Shown: in pieces, positions 1-6,610 of the stretch
How positions within the stretch are numbered: position 1 is the first letter of the stretch
Layout of the letters: the number at the start of each line of letters is the position of its first letter
NCBI GenBank assembly: GCA_035560935.1
Contig: DATMYQ010000351.1
Location: forward strand, 1 to 18,159
DNA length: 18,159 nt
Origin: DATMYQ01 sp035560935
Lineage (GTDB): Bacteria > Bacillota > Negativicutes > Sporomusales > Sporomusaceae
Reading direction: 5' to 3'
Position numbers and translations under genes: made by a program
Notes under the pieces: generated by a model
Database searches by the model: none
Seen by the model: only the letters and a program-made list of their open reading frames with translations
Told to the model about the DNA's origin: nothing

Positions 1-61
1 GCTCTATTCCATGATATATTGTAAAAAGAAGTTTGGTAATTTTCGTGTGGAGGAAATACTC

Positions 62-868
62 ATGGCTCTATCTCGATTGGATCAATTGGAACAAAATAGT
101 ATCTATATCATTCGTGAAGCATATGCCAAGTTTAAAAATCCTGGTATCCTCTGGTCGATCGGTAAGGATTCCACGGTCTTACTCTGGTTGGCCCGTAAAG
201 CGTTTGTAGGCGATTGTCCGTTGCCTCTGATACATATCGATACCACTTTTAAAATTCCGGAAATGATCGCCCATCGCGATCGGATCGTCCGGGACTGGGA
301 TTTGGAGTTGGTGGTGGGTAAGAATGCCGACGCGTTAACCGAGGGCATTCATCCTGATCAGGGGCGGTTGGAGTGTTGTTCCGCGTTAAAGACGGAAGCC
401 TTTCGCCAGACGGTGGAAGAACACGGCTATGATGCAATTTTGCTGGGGATTCGTCACGACGAGGAAAAATCCCGCTCGAAGGAACGAATTTTCAGCGTGC
501 GGGATGCCCAGTTTTCCTGGCGCTATAAGGAGCAACCACCGGAGATCTGGGATCAGTATAATACCGATTTCCCACCGGGATCTCACGTACGGGTGCATCC
601 GATCCTGGCTTGGTCCGAGATCGATATCTGGGAATATATTGAACGCGAGAATATTCCGGTAGTTACGTTATATTACGCGCGAGACGGGCAGCGCTACCGC
701 AGCCTAGGTTGCTGGCCCTGTACCCATCCGATTGATTCAGACGCGGTGACTATTCCCGAGATTGTCGCGGAACTGCGAACGATCGGCAAGTCGGAACGGG
801 CCGGGCGGGCTCAGGATCAGGCTGATGCGTACGCGATGCAAAAACTACGGGCGAAGGGGTATATGTGA
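62..868 (+). CDS. cysD: Sulfate adenylyltransferase subunit 2 (CysD)
   Basis: This is the small catalytic subunit of heterodimeric ATP sulfurylase, which with CysN makes adenosine 5'-phosphosulfate (APS) from ATP and sulfate in the cytoplasm. The 268-residue protein has the PP-loop of the family as SIGKDS at residues 32-37 (SGGKDS in other PP-loop enzymes). Family landmarks follow: IHIDTTFKIPEM, LLGIRHDEEKSRSKER, a DFPPGSHVRVHPILAWSEIDIWEY block split by a few residues, and LGCWPCTHP near the end. The ATG at 62 was chosen because GGAGG lies 8 bases before it; an in-frame ATG at 11 has no such site. The length is somewhat short of the roughly 300 residues common in proteobacterial CysD. The stop overlaps the GTG start of cysNC (GTGA), so the two are probably translationally coupled. 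Family assignment is firm. Confidence 0.96.
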   Translation: MALSRLDQLEQNSIYIIREAYAKFKNPGILWSIGKDSTVLLWLARKAFVGDCPLPLIHIDTTFKIPEMIAHRDRIVRDWDLELVVGKNADALTEGIHPDQGRLECCSALKTEAFRQTVEEHGYDAILLGIRHDEEKSRSKERIFSVRDAQFSWRYKEQPPEIWDQYNTDFPPGSHVRVHPILAWSEIDIWEYIERENIPVVTLYYARDGQRYRSLGCWPCTHPIDSDAVTIPEIVAELRTIGKSERAGRAQDQADAYAMQKLRAKGYM

Positions 869-2733
869 TCATGCAGCAGGAAATGACGGTAGTGATTGTC
901 GGTCATGTGGATCATGGTAAGTCGACGCTGGTCGGGAGATTGCTTTATGACAGCGGTCAGGTTAATGCGGACAAGGTAGATTTTGCCCGACAACGATCGG
1001 CGGCCCAGGGACGGGATTTAGAATTTGCTTTTTTGCTGGACGGACTGGAGGAGGAACAGGTCCAGGGGATCACCATTGATTTTACCCAGACCCGTTTTCA
1101 TACCGCGCAGCGCGAGTACATCATCGCCGACGCGCCGGGGCACCGGGAATTTTTAAAAAATATGATGAGCGGTGCCAGCCGTGCTGATGCGGCGTTATTG
1201 CTGATTGACGCGGAGGAAGGGGTGCGAGAGCAATCTCGCCGTCATGGCTATATTCTTTCACTATTGGGTATCCGGCAACTGGCGGTGGTGGTGAACAAAA
1301 TGGACCGAGTGGACTGGTCACAGGCAGTGTACGAAGAAATCCGCCAGGAATATAGTGAGTTTTTACATACGATCGGACTCAAAGCTCAGGCATTTATTCC
1401 AGCGGCAGCTTATACTGGGGATAATGTGTTGGTGCGCTCGAGGCAGTCGCCTTGGTATCAGGGACCGCTTGTGATGGAGCAACTGGACGGATTTGTATTG
1501 GAGGCGGAAGAAAATCGACCGTTGCGGTTACCGGTGCAGGATGTATATCGCTTTGGACAGCGGCGCTTGCTGGCCGGTCGGTTGGAGGCAGGTATCCTGC
1601 AGGCGGGCCAACAGGTGATGCTGTGGCCGACGGAGGAACAGTCGTCAGTGAAGCAGATTGAATGTTGGCCGGATACGCAGACCGATCAGGTGACGGCCGG
1701 ACATTGTGTGGCGGTTGAACTGGCTGACCCGCTATTCGTGGAACGGGGTATGCTGTTAACGGTGGTTGGACAGGTGGCGCCGTTGATGGGACGTTACTTT
1801 CACGTACGAATTGTTTGGCTGGGCAAGCAACCGCTGCAGGCCGGGCAACGGTATAAACTGAAACTGGGATTGCAGGAAATGGGGGCGGCTATTGAACGTT
1901 TCGATCGGATTATGGATATTGGTGAATTGCAGGATGTGACCACTGGTGAAGTGGCCGCCGGCTATGCGGCGGAAGGGATTATTTGCACGGACCAGCCGGT
2001 GGTATTCGAGCCGTTTGCCGTGGATCCAGCGTTGGGCCGCTTTGTGCTGGTCGATAATTACCAGATCGCCGGCGGCGGTATTGTTCTCCAGCCGGTGACG
2101 GATGAGGAAAGACAGGCATTCACGCGAATTCAGCGGGACTCAGGGTCGTCTCGCCGGCCACGCCAGTTGGTTCCCACCGCAGGCTATATTTCCAAACAGC
2201 AACGGCAGGAACGCAATGGGCATCGCTCGTTTGTGGTATGGCTAACAGGACTGTCTGGCTCCGGTAAATCCACGCTGGCCAGGGAACTGGAACAGCGGTT
2301 GTTTGCTGCGGGACGCCAGGTGTATGTATTGGACGGTGATAATATTCGCGGTGGTCTGAACCGGGATCTGGATTTTTCAGCGTTAGGCCGTCAGGAAAAT
2401 ATCCGGCGGATCGGTGAAGTAGCAAAACTGTTCGTGGATGCTGGTTACATTGTGATCACCGCGTTTATTTCTCCGTATCAGCGGGACCGGGATGCGGTCC
2501 GGTCGCTATTTGCGCCGGGCGAGTTTTATGAAACCTTTGTGCAATGTCCGTTGTCGGTCTGTGAAAGCCGCGATACCAAAGGTTTCTATCAGCAGGCCCG
2601 GGCCGGCGGCATCAAGGATTTTACCGGGGTTGGGGACGTGTATGAATCGCCGCTTAAGCCAGAGTTGGTCGTAAGTACGGAGAACTGTTCGCTTGATGAA
2701 TGTGTAATGGATATTTTGACTAAAATAGAATAA
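865..2733 (+). CDS. cysNC: Bifunctional sulfate adenylyltransferase subunit 1 / adenylylsulfate kinase (CysNC)
   Basis: This fusion joins the GTPase subunit of ATP sulfurylase (CysN) to APS kinase (CysC). CysN uses GTP hydrolysis to drive APS formation by CysD, and CysC phosphorylates APS to PAPS. In the 622-residue protein the N-terminal translation-factor-like GTPase shows GHVDHGKST (13-21), DAPGH (89-93) and NKMD (144-147), followed by beta-barrel domains. The C-terminal kinase shows the P-loop GLSGSGKST (462-470), then LDGDNIRGGLNRDLDFS and later FTGVGDVYESP. The GTG at 865 overlaps the cysD stop and has AAGGGG 5 bases upstream; an ATG two codons later (871) is a possible alternative. The length suits a complete fusion and no motif is missing. 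The product PAPS would feed a PAPS reductase or a sulfotransferase, neither of which is in the window. Confidence 0.96.
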   Translation: MIMQQEMTVVIVGHVDHGKSTLVGRLLYDSGQVNADKVDFARQRSAAQGRDLEFAFLLDGLEEEQVQGITIDFTQTRFHTAQREYIIADAPGHREFLKNMMSGASRADAALLLIDAEEGVREQSRRHGYILSLLGIRQLAVVVNKMDRVDWSQAVYEEIRQEYSEFLHTIGLKAQAFIPAAAYTGDNVLVRSRQSPWYQGPLVMEQLDGFVLEAEENRPLRLPVQDVYRFGQRRLLAGRLEAGILQAGQQVMLWPTEEQSSVKQIECWPDTQTDQVTAGHCVAVELADPLFVERGMLLTVVGQVAPLMGRYFHVRIVWLGKQPLQAGQRYKLKLGLQEMGAAIERFDRIMDIGELQDVTTGEVAAGYAAEGIICTDQPVVFEPFAVDPALGRFVLVDNYQIAGGGIVLQPVTDEERQAFTRIQRDSGSSRRPRQLVPTAGYISKQQRQERNGHRSFVVWLTGLSGSGKSTLARELEQRLFAAGRQVYVLDGDNIRGGLNRDLDFSALGRQENIRRIGEVAKLFVDAGYIVITAFISPYQRDRDAVRSLFAPGEFYETFVQCPLSVCESRDTKGFYQQARAGGIKDFTGVGDVYESPLKPELVVSTENCSLDECVMDILTKIE

Positions 2734-2774
2734 TAACGAGTATGGCCTGGATCCGATCCAGGTCATACTCGTTA
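2734..2774. terminator. Large hairpin between convergent cysNC and ssu operon ends
   Basis: Starting one base after the cysNC stop is a near-perfect inverted repeat with arms 2735-2753 and 2755-2773 (AACGAGTATGGCCTGGATC and its partner, one G-T mismatch) and almost no loop; T2734/A2774 extend it. It sits between two convergent transcripts, which suits a bidirectional terminator. Read leftward it is followed by a T-rich run (TTATTCTATTTT); read rightward the tail is poor in T, so it probably works better for the ssu side. Termination is inferred from structure. Confidence 0.7.
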
Positions 2775-2782
2775 AAGATTAG

Positions 2783-2968
2783 TTATTTATATACATCTCC
2801 ACGTGAGGCGATATCGATTACTGTAATCAACAATATACCATGATCTACGGTGAAAATTACACGGTATTTGCCAACCCGCAAGCGATATTGGACTTATTGT
2901 CGTTTGAGTTCATTAAAGGAAATCTACTCCCCGCGGGCAATTTGGGCTTCGCCTTTATAGTATACCAT
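2783..2968 (-). pseudogene. Decayed toxin-antitoxin remnant (RelE/ParE-type toxin C-terminus, possible antitoxin tail)
   Basis: One leftward frame, interrupted by two stops (2924-2926 TAG, 2894-2896 TAA), still reads as protein. The last 36 codons give VQYRLRVGKYRVIF, then a DHGILLITVIDIASR stretch and GDVYK before the stop at 2783-2785. The pattern YRLRVGKYRVIF...I..R.DVYK is the typical C-terminal half of RelE/ParE-family mRNA-interferase toxins. Upstream in the same frame is EAQIARGE-stop-ISFNELKRQ-stop, which looks like the end of a small RelB/Phd-type antitoxin whose TAG may once have been a sense codon. The toxin N-terminal half is missing, so the pair seems to have been fused and shortened by an internal deletion. 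There is no usable start. The toxin match is fairly clear to me; the antitoxin part is only suggestive. Confidence 0.6.
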
Positions 2969-2993
2969 AAAGGCTTTTTGAAGATACAGCTGC

Positions 2994-3998
2994 TTAAGGA
3001 AGATATTTCGCGGTTTTTAGCAGATTGTTAACCTGGATGGGGTTTTTGATATAACCAGCTTCCACGGAGATATCGGCGTATTCCTGCAGTGTGGCGGGGT
3101 CCAGCGTAGTAATGGCTTTGGTACGGGACAGTGCTGTTTCCAGGATGGCAATCGGTATTTCTTTGTTGGTAAAACGCAGCAGCTGGCGATTGACCGCGGC
3201 TAGGGCCGCATGAGGATTGGTTTGAATAAATTGTACGGATTGTTGATGGGCCTGGAGCATTTTTTGCACCAGGTCTTTGTGCTGTTCCCCGTAACTACGG
3301 GTGGTAATAAAGACGGTGGTTGGATAATGGCCGTCCTTCCAGATCTGATTTTCGTTCAGGATCAGGCGGGCGTTGCCTTTCTGTTCCAGAATGACACCCC
3401 ATGGTTCGGGAACCAGCGCGGCGTCGATTTGGCCCTGAGTGAACAAGGTCAGTACATCAGCCGGGGCGGCCTGGTGGATGGTGACGGTACCGCCTTTGGC
3501 TTTATCCTGCAGTTGATTAGCCCGCAGCAGGTGACGCAGCGAGATATCCTGGGTATTACCGAGCTGGGGAATGGCTACTTTCTTGCCGTCCAGATCTTTC
3601 ACGCTTTGAATGGGACTGTTCGGAGCGGCGACCAGCACGGCGCCGGCGTCGTTGGCGCCAGCGATGATTTCCACGGGCAGGCCGCGGGCGAAGCCGGTCA
3701 GCGCCGGACCGGGACCGACGTAAGCTATGTCCAGTTGACCGGCGGCCAACGCTTCCATCAGTTCCGGACCGGCGTTGAAAGTTTTGATTTCCAAAGTGAC
3801 GGAACCCAGTTGCTGTTGGAAGAAGCCTTGATCCACGCCTATCAGAGCGGGAGCGTGGGTGAGATTGGGAAAAAATCCGAGACGGAGAATTTGCGGCGCG
3901 GCGGATTGCTTTTGACAGCCGGTGACCAGCAGCAAGGTTAGTAAGAGCAGGTTAACAAGTAGCAAGCATGTGGGCAAACGAAGCAGTTTTTTTTGCAT
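2994..3998 (-). CDS. ssuA: ABC transporter solute-binding lipoprotein, SsuA/TauA/NrtA-like
   Basis: This is the extracytoplasmic binding protein of the adjacent importer. The 334-residue sequence opens with a charged start (MQKK), a long leucine-rich hydrophobic stretch and the lipobox LVTGC, with the predicted lipid-modified cysteine at residue 28. The mature part begins LRLGFFPNLTHAPALIGVDQ, the hallmark of NMT1/SsuA-type proteins, and continues with LAAGQLDIAYVGPGPALTGF, VKDLDGKKVAIPQLGNTQ, and QGQIDAALVPEPWG. These are the usual ligand-lobe motifs for sulfonate, taurine, nitrate and thiamine-precursor binders. It is last in the ssuB-ssuC-ssuA order, 18 bases after ssuC, with AAAGAGG before its ATG. 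The substrate cannot be read from sequence: aliphatic sulfonate is the default call, and the nearby cysD-cysNC makes sulfate or another sulfur oxyanion possible. Confidence 0.88.
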   Translation of the reverse strand: MQKKLLRLPTCLLLVNLLLLTLLLVTGCQKQSAAPQILRLGFFPNLTHAPALIGVDQGFFQQQLGSVTLEIKTFNAGPELMEALAAGQLDIAYVGPGPALTGFARGLPVEIIAGANDAGAVLVAAPNSPIQSVKDLDGKKVAIPQLGNTQDISLRHLLRANQLQDKAKGGTVTIHQAAPADVLTLFTQGQIDAALVPEPWGVILEQKGNARLILNENQIWKDGHYPTTVFITTRSYGEQHKDLVQKMLQAHQQSVQFIQTNPHAALAAVNRQLLRFTNKEIPIAILETALSRTKAITTLDPATLQEYADISVEAGYIKNPIQVNNLLKTAKYLP

Positions 3999-4016
3999 CG
4001 GACAACCTCTTTTCTA

Positions 4017-4796
4017 TTATTGCGTTTGCGTTGTGAGACCCCGTTTTTGCAGGACTCCTATTTCCAGACGGCGAAAAAACAATAAATCAATCAGTGCGCC
4101 GAGCAGGCTGATGATGATCATTACCGACAGCACTAGGCTCATATCGCCGAGATTGCGGCCTATCATCAGCACCTGACCTAAGCCGGTGCCGCTGCCCAAA
4201 AGTTCACCGGCCATTAGTGAACGCCAGGCGAACGCCCAGGAAAGGCGCAGACCAGTGATCAATTCTGGCAAACTGGCTGGGAGGACCACCTGAAAGAAGA
4301 GACGCCAGCTGCGGTAACCCAGGGTGCGGGCAGCGCGCAGCAATAGGGGAGGAACGTTTTGTACGGCGGATTTGACGGTGATAACCATGGTCCACAAAGC
4401 ACCAATAATGACGACAAAGATGACGGCGGTGTCGCTGAGCCCGAACCAGAGGATAGCCAGTGGTAACCAGACAATGCTGGGTACGGTCTGCAGACTGAGA
4501 ATGAGAAAACCGATGGATTCTTCCAGCAGACGGCTTTTGGCCAGTGCGATGCCCAATAGGCTGCCGAGTATCAGCGCAGTCAAATAGCCGACCAGTAGGC
4601 GCTTGAGGCTGGCAGTGACCGCAATCGGCAAGGAAGTGTCGTTAAAACCGCTGATCAGAGTTTGGGTCACTGCGATAGGAGGCGGGAACAAAAAAGCTGG
4701 CCAGATTTCCAGATTACAGGCGCAGGCCCAGATCGTTGTCAGCAGGAGCAGGGTCAACAGGCGTTTCAGATACAGCGTAGGTATACGGATGGTCAT
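4017..4796 (-). CDS. ssuC: ABC transporter permease, SsuC/TauC-like
   Basis: This is the membrane permease of the importer, about 259 residues with roughly six hydrophobic segments. The N-terminal segment (LLTLLLLTTIWACACNLEIW) is followed by IAVTQTLISGF and a LKRLLVGYLTALILGSLLGI block, all typical of the BPD_transp_1 family. The coupling (EAA) loop is seen as GYRSWRLFFQVVLPASLPELI followed by GLRLSWAFAWRSLMAGELLG; this is where SsuB should dock. I place the start at the ATG at 4796, immediately after AAAGGAGG. The spacing is unusually short (2 bases), and an in-frame GTG at 4817 would put that site inside the gene, so the start is uncertain. Either start overlaps the 3' end of ssuB by 83-104 bases, far more than usual. 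The stop lies 18 bases before ssuA. Its 3' end is repeated, imperfectly, at 8881-8923. Confidence 0.9.
   Translation of the reverse strand: MTIRIPTLYLKRLLTLLLLTTIWACACNLEIWPAFLFPPPIAVTQTLISGFNDTSLPIAVTASLKRLLVGYLTALILGSLLGIALAKSRLLEESIGFLILSLQTVPSIVWLPLAILWFGLSDTAVIFVVIIGALWTMVITVKSAVQNVPPLLLRAARTLGYRSWRLFFQVVLPASLPELITGLRLSWAFAWRSLMAGELLGSGTGLGQVLMIGRNLGDMSLVLSVMIIISLLGALIDLLFFRRLEIGVLQKRGLTTQTQ
4043..4085. repeat. 43-base segment of the ssuC 3' end, repeated at 8881-8923
   Basis: Read on the plus strand, this piece (starting GTTTTTGCAGGACTCCT, ending AACAATAA) matches 8881-8923 at 38 of 43 positions without gaps, the first 17 being identical. Here it encodes the last part of SsuC (LLFFRRLEIGVLQKR, leftward). 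The second copy is outside any intact gene. Confidence 0.85.
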
Positions 4797-5550
4797 GACC
4801 TCCTTTGAATATTTCACGTTTCAGATGGGTCAGGATTTCCTCTTCCAGTTCCACGTAGTGGATGGAGGCCACGGGACGGGGCCGGGGCAGATCGAGGCGG
4901 ATTTCACGGATGATTTGCGCGGGGCGGGCGCTGAGCAGTATGATGCGATCCGCCAGACGAAGGGACTCGCGGATGTTGTGAGTGACGAACAAGATGGTTT
5001 TACCGGTATCTTCCCAAATGCGGAGCAGTTCCTCGTGCAGTTCCAGCCGGGTCTGTTCATCCAGTGCGGCGAATGGTTCGTCCATCAGTAGGACTTCTGA
5101 TTCGGTTGCCAGTGCGCGGGCGATAGACACTCGTTGCTTCATGCCGCCGGATAGTTGATGGGGATAGGCGTTTGCGAAGTTTGTCAAGTGGACTTTTTCC
5201 AGGTACTCACAAGCCCGGGAACGCTTGACTGTTTTTGATACACCGAGAATGGCAAACATGATATTTTCCAGCACGGTCAGCCAGGGAAACAGCGCGGCTT
5301 CCTGAAAAACTATTGCTCGATCCGGGCCAGGCATGTGACAGGGTTGCCCATTGAACAGGATTTGACCAGTGCAGGGTACGTCCAGACCGGCAGCTAAATG
5401 CAATAAGGTAGATTTGCCGCAACCGGAAGGTCCCAAAAGGACGGTGAATTCACTCTTAACGACGGACAAGTCGATAGCTTTGATGGCTGTGACCGGGTTG
5501 CCGCCAACGGTGGGAAAATTTTTCGAGATGGACTGAAAAAGCAACGACAT
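4714..5550 (-). CDS. ssuB: ABC transporter ATP-binding protein, SsuB/TauB-like
   Basis: This is the ATPase that powers the SsuABC-type importer, acting at the inner face of the membrane. The 278-residue protein carries a full set of ABC motifs: Walker A GPSGCGKST (40-48), Q-loop glutamine (83, in IVFQEAALFPWLTVLEN), signature LSGGMKQR (133-140), Walker B LLMDEP (154-159), D-loop AALD, and H-loop histidine 191 in FVTHNI. The ending DRIILLSARPAQIIREI is typical of the nitrate/sulfonate/taurine ATPase group. GAGGAGG lies 10 bases before the ATG. It is the first gene of the leftward operon, divergent from the GntR-type regulator gene. Its C-terminal tail runs past the usual family end, after REIFKGG, and overlaps the start of ssuC, which may couple translation or may reflect a recent extension. 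Confidence 0.95.
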   Translation of the reverse strand: MSLLFQSISKNFPTVGGNPVTAIKAIDLSVVKSEFTVLLGPSGCGKSTLLHLAAGLDVPCTGQILFNGQPCHMPGPDRAIVFQEAALFPWLTVLENIMFAILGVSKTVKRSRACEYLEKVHLTNFANAYPHQLSGGMKQRVSIARALATESEVLLMDEPFAALDEQTRLELHEELLRIWEDTGKTILFVTHNIRESLRLADRIILLSARPAQIIREIRLDLPRPRPVASIHYVELEEEILTHLKREIFKGGHDHPYTYAVSETPVDPAPADNDLGLRL

Positions 5551-5570
5551 GTGCGGGATTCCTCCTCTGA

Positions 5571-5590
5571 CAGACTAGACGTCTAGACTG
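5571..5590. promoter_or_regulatory. Palindromic operator in the ssuB/gntR divergent region
   Basis: CTAGACGTCTAG (5575-5586) is a perfect 12-base palindrome inside CAGACTAGACGTCTAGACTG. It lies between the divergently read ssuB and the GntR/UTRA regulator gene. Regulators of this family usually bind short palindromes near their own promoters, so this is the best candidate operator. It falls just downstream of the predicted ssu start of transcription (block of elongation or initiation) and shares bases with the predicted gntR -35 box. The palindrome is seen directly; the binding partner is inferred. Confidence 0.65.
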
Positions 5591-5612
5591 GAATAACGGA
5601 TGATGTTATGAT
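5584..5612 (+). promoter_or_regulatory. Predicted sigma-A promoter of the gntR gene
   Basis: A -35-like TAGACT (5584-5589) and a -10 TATGAT (5607-5612) are separated by 17 bases. The -35 matches the consensus at 4 of 6 positions and shares its first three bases with the palindrome at 5575-5586, which suggests autorepression. The leader to the ATG at 5668 would be about 50 bases. This is a consensus match only. Confidence 0.45.
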
Positions 5613-5637
5613 AATGGATACAAAGGAACGGTGTCAA
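5608..5637 (-). promoter_or_regulatory. Predicted sigma-A promoter of the ssuBCA operon
   Basis: Read leftward, a perfect TTGACA (5632-5637) is followed after 18 bases by TATCAT (5608-5613), 4 of 6 matches to TATAAT. Transcription would begin near 5601, placing the palindrome at 5575-5586 about 15-26 bases downstream and the ssuB start codon about 50 bases away. The two divergent -10 boxes overlap (5607-5612 and 5608-5613), so the promoters probably compete. Confidence 0.6.
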
Positions 5638-5667
5638 GAAAAAGCTGGGAATATAGGAGGACAGGCC

Positions 5668-6405
5668 ATGGGCAGGTTAAACAAAGCAGCCTCCATTCCA
5701 TTATATGTGCAAATCAAGGAACAATTGTTGATTCAGATTAAGGCTGAACAAGGTAGTGAGGGACCTGCCCGGCGGATTGCTTCTGAGGAGCAGTTAGCGG
5801 AACTGTATGAAGTTAGTCGGATGACGGTTCGCCAGGCACTTCAGGAATTGGTGGATGAAGGGCGCCTCTATAAAGTACGCGGGGTAGGAACTTTTATTGC
5901 TTCAGGGGCAAGTCCGTCGCCTGATACGGCGCATTTGACGAGACGCTGGGATAAGACGGTGCCGGGCACGGAACGGAAAGAGGTTTTGGCATTTCAGAGA
6001 TTACCCGTACCGGCAGAGTGGAGTGGGTGTTTGCGGTTGGAAAAGGGGGATCTGGCACTCTACATCATCCGCCGGCGCTGGCGTGACCGGATACCGGTAG
6101 CGATTGATTACCGCTATGTGGTGTCGAAGTATGCGGGGGCATTAACGCAAGAAATGGTGATGGTTGAATCGCTGTTTTCGCTAGTATCTTCTCATATGGG
6201 GGTTACTGTGGAACACACAGAGTCCTTGTTGGGAGCGGTGGCAGCCAGTGAGCAGGAAGCGGAATGGTTGCAGGTGGCGGTGGGCGCGCCGCTCCTGAAA
6301 AGAAAAACAGTTATTTATTTGACCGGAAATATTCCGGTAATCGCCGGTGAATCGGTTTATTGTTCCGACACCTACTGGTATGCGTTTTCGACTGGGATGG
6401 AGTGA
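5668..6405 (+). CDS. GntR family transcriptional regulator (HutC subfamily, UTRA domain)
   Basis: This is a DNA-binding repressor or activator of 245 residues. The N-terminal winged helix-turn-helix shows the family pattern PLYVQIKEQL (11-20), a recognition region ASEEQLAELYEVSRMTVRQALQ split over residues 38-59, and the wing GRLYKVRGVGTFIA (65-78). The rest, from about residue 95, is a UTRA effector-binding domain with IRRRWRDRIPVAIDYRY and the closing SVYCSDTYWYAF pattern. The start at 5668 was chosen because TAGGAGG lies 7 bases upstream; an in-frame ATG at 5608 falls inside the divergent promoter. Its position next to ssuB and the palindrome between them suggest that it controls the importer and itself. 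UTRA proteins often bind sugar phosphates or organic acids, so the effector here is unknown. It is separated from the glycan locus by 205 bases. Confidence 0.92.
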   Translation: MGRLNKAASIPLYVQIKEQLLIQIKAEQGSEGPARRIASEEQLAELYEVSRMTVRQALQELVDEGRLYKVRGVGTFIASGASPSPDTAHLTRRWDKTVPGTERKEVLAFQRLPVPAEWSGCLRLEKGDLALYIIRRRWRDRIPVAIDYRYVVSKYAGALTQEMVMVESLFSLVSSHMGVTVEHTESLLGAVAASEQEAEWLQVAVGAPLLKRKTVIYLTGNIPVIAGESVYCSDTYWYAFSTGME

Positions 6406-6610
6406 TTAAAAAGTCATGGGCGGGGTTCATGCTAAAATAATGAATTAGCCAACTTCTGGTTTTCATTTTGTTTTTAATTGGGTTTACACAAGAAGTATTA
6501 GAGTCCGTGTATCATACCGGCGTAGTGAAAAAAACTTACGTTTGAGAGAAATGGATTTGTGTGTTCGAATAAAGACCATAAAAGATAACATATATCTGGA
6601 GGGCGATTAT

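Noticed and set aside
1..24. Possible tail of an upstream gene (frame 1 ends at TAA 22-24)
   Set aside because: Seven codons are too few to identify; the stop could be by chance.
3210..3941. A 243-codon rightward open frame opposite ssuA
   Set aside because: It is antisense to a well-supported lipoprotein gene, has no family resemblance and no ribosome site; a typical shadow frame.
6447..6461. Possible terminator after the GntR-type gene (AGCCA/TGGTT stem followed by a T-rich stretch)
   Set aside because: The stem is only 5 pairs with one wobble, so it is too weak to call, although the T-rich run 6458-6476 is suggestive.
6484..6517. TTTACA and TATCAT as a promoter for the first glycosyltransferase gene
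   Set aside because: The spacing is about 21 bases, well outside the usual 16-18; no better pair was found in 6406-6610.
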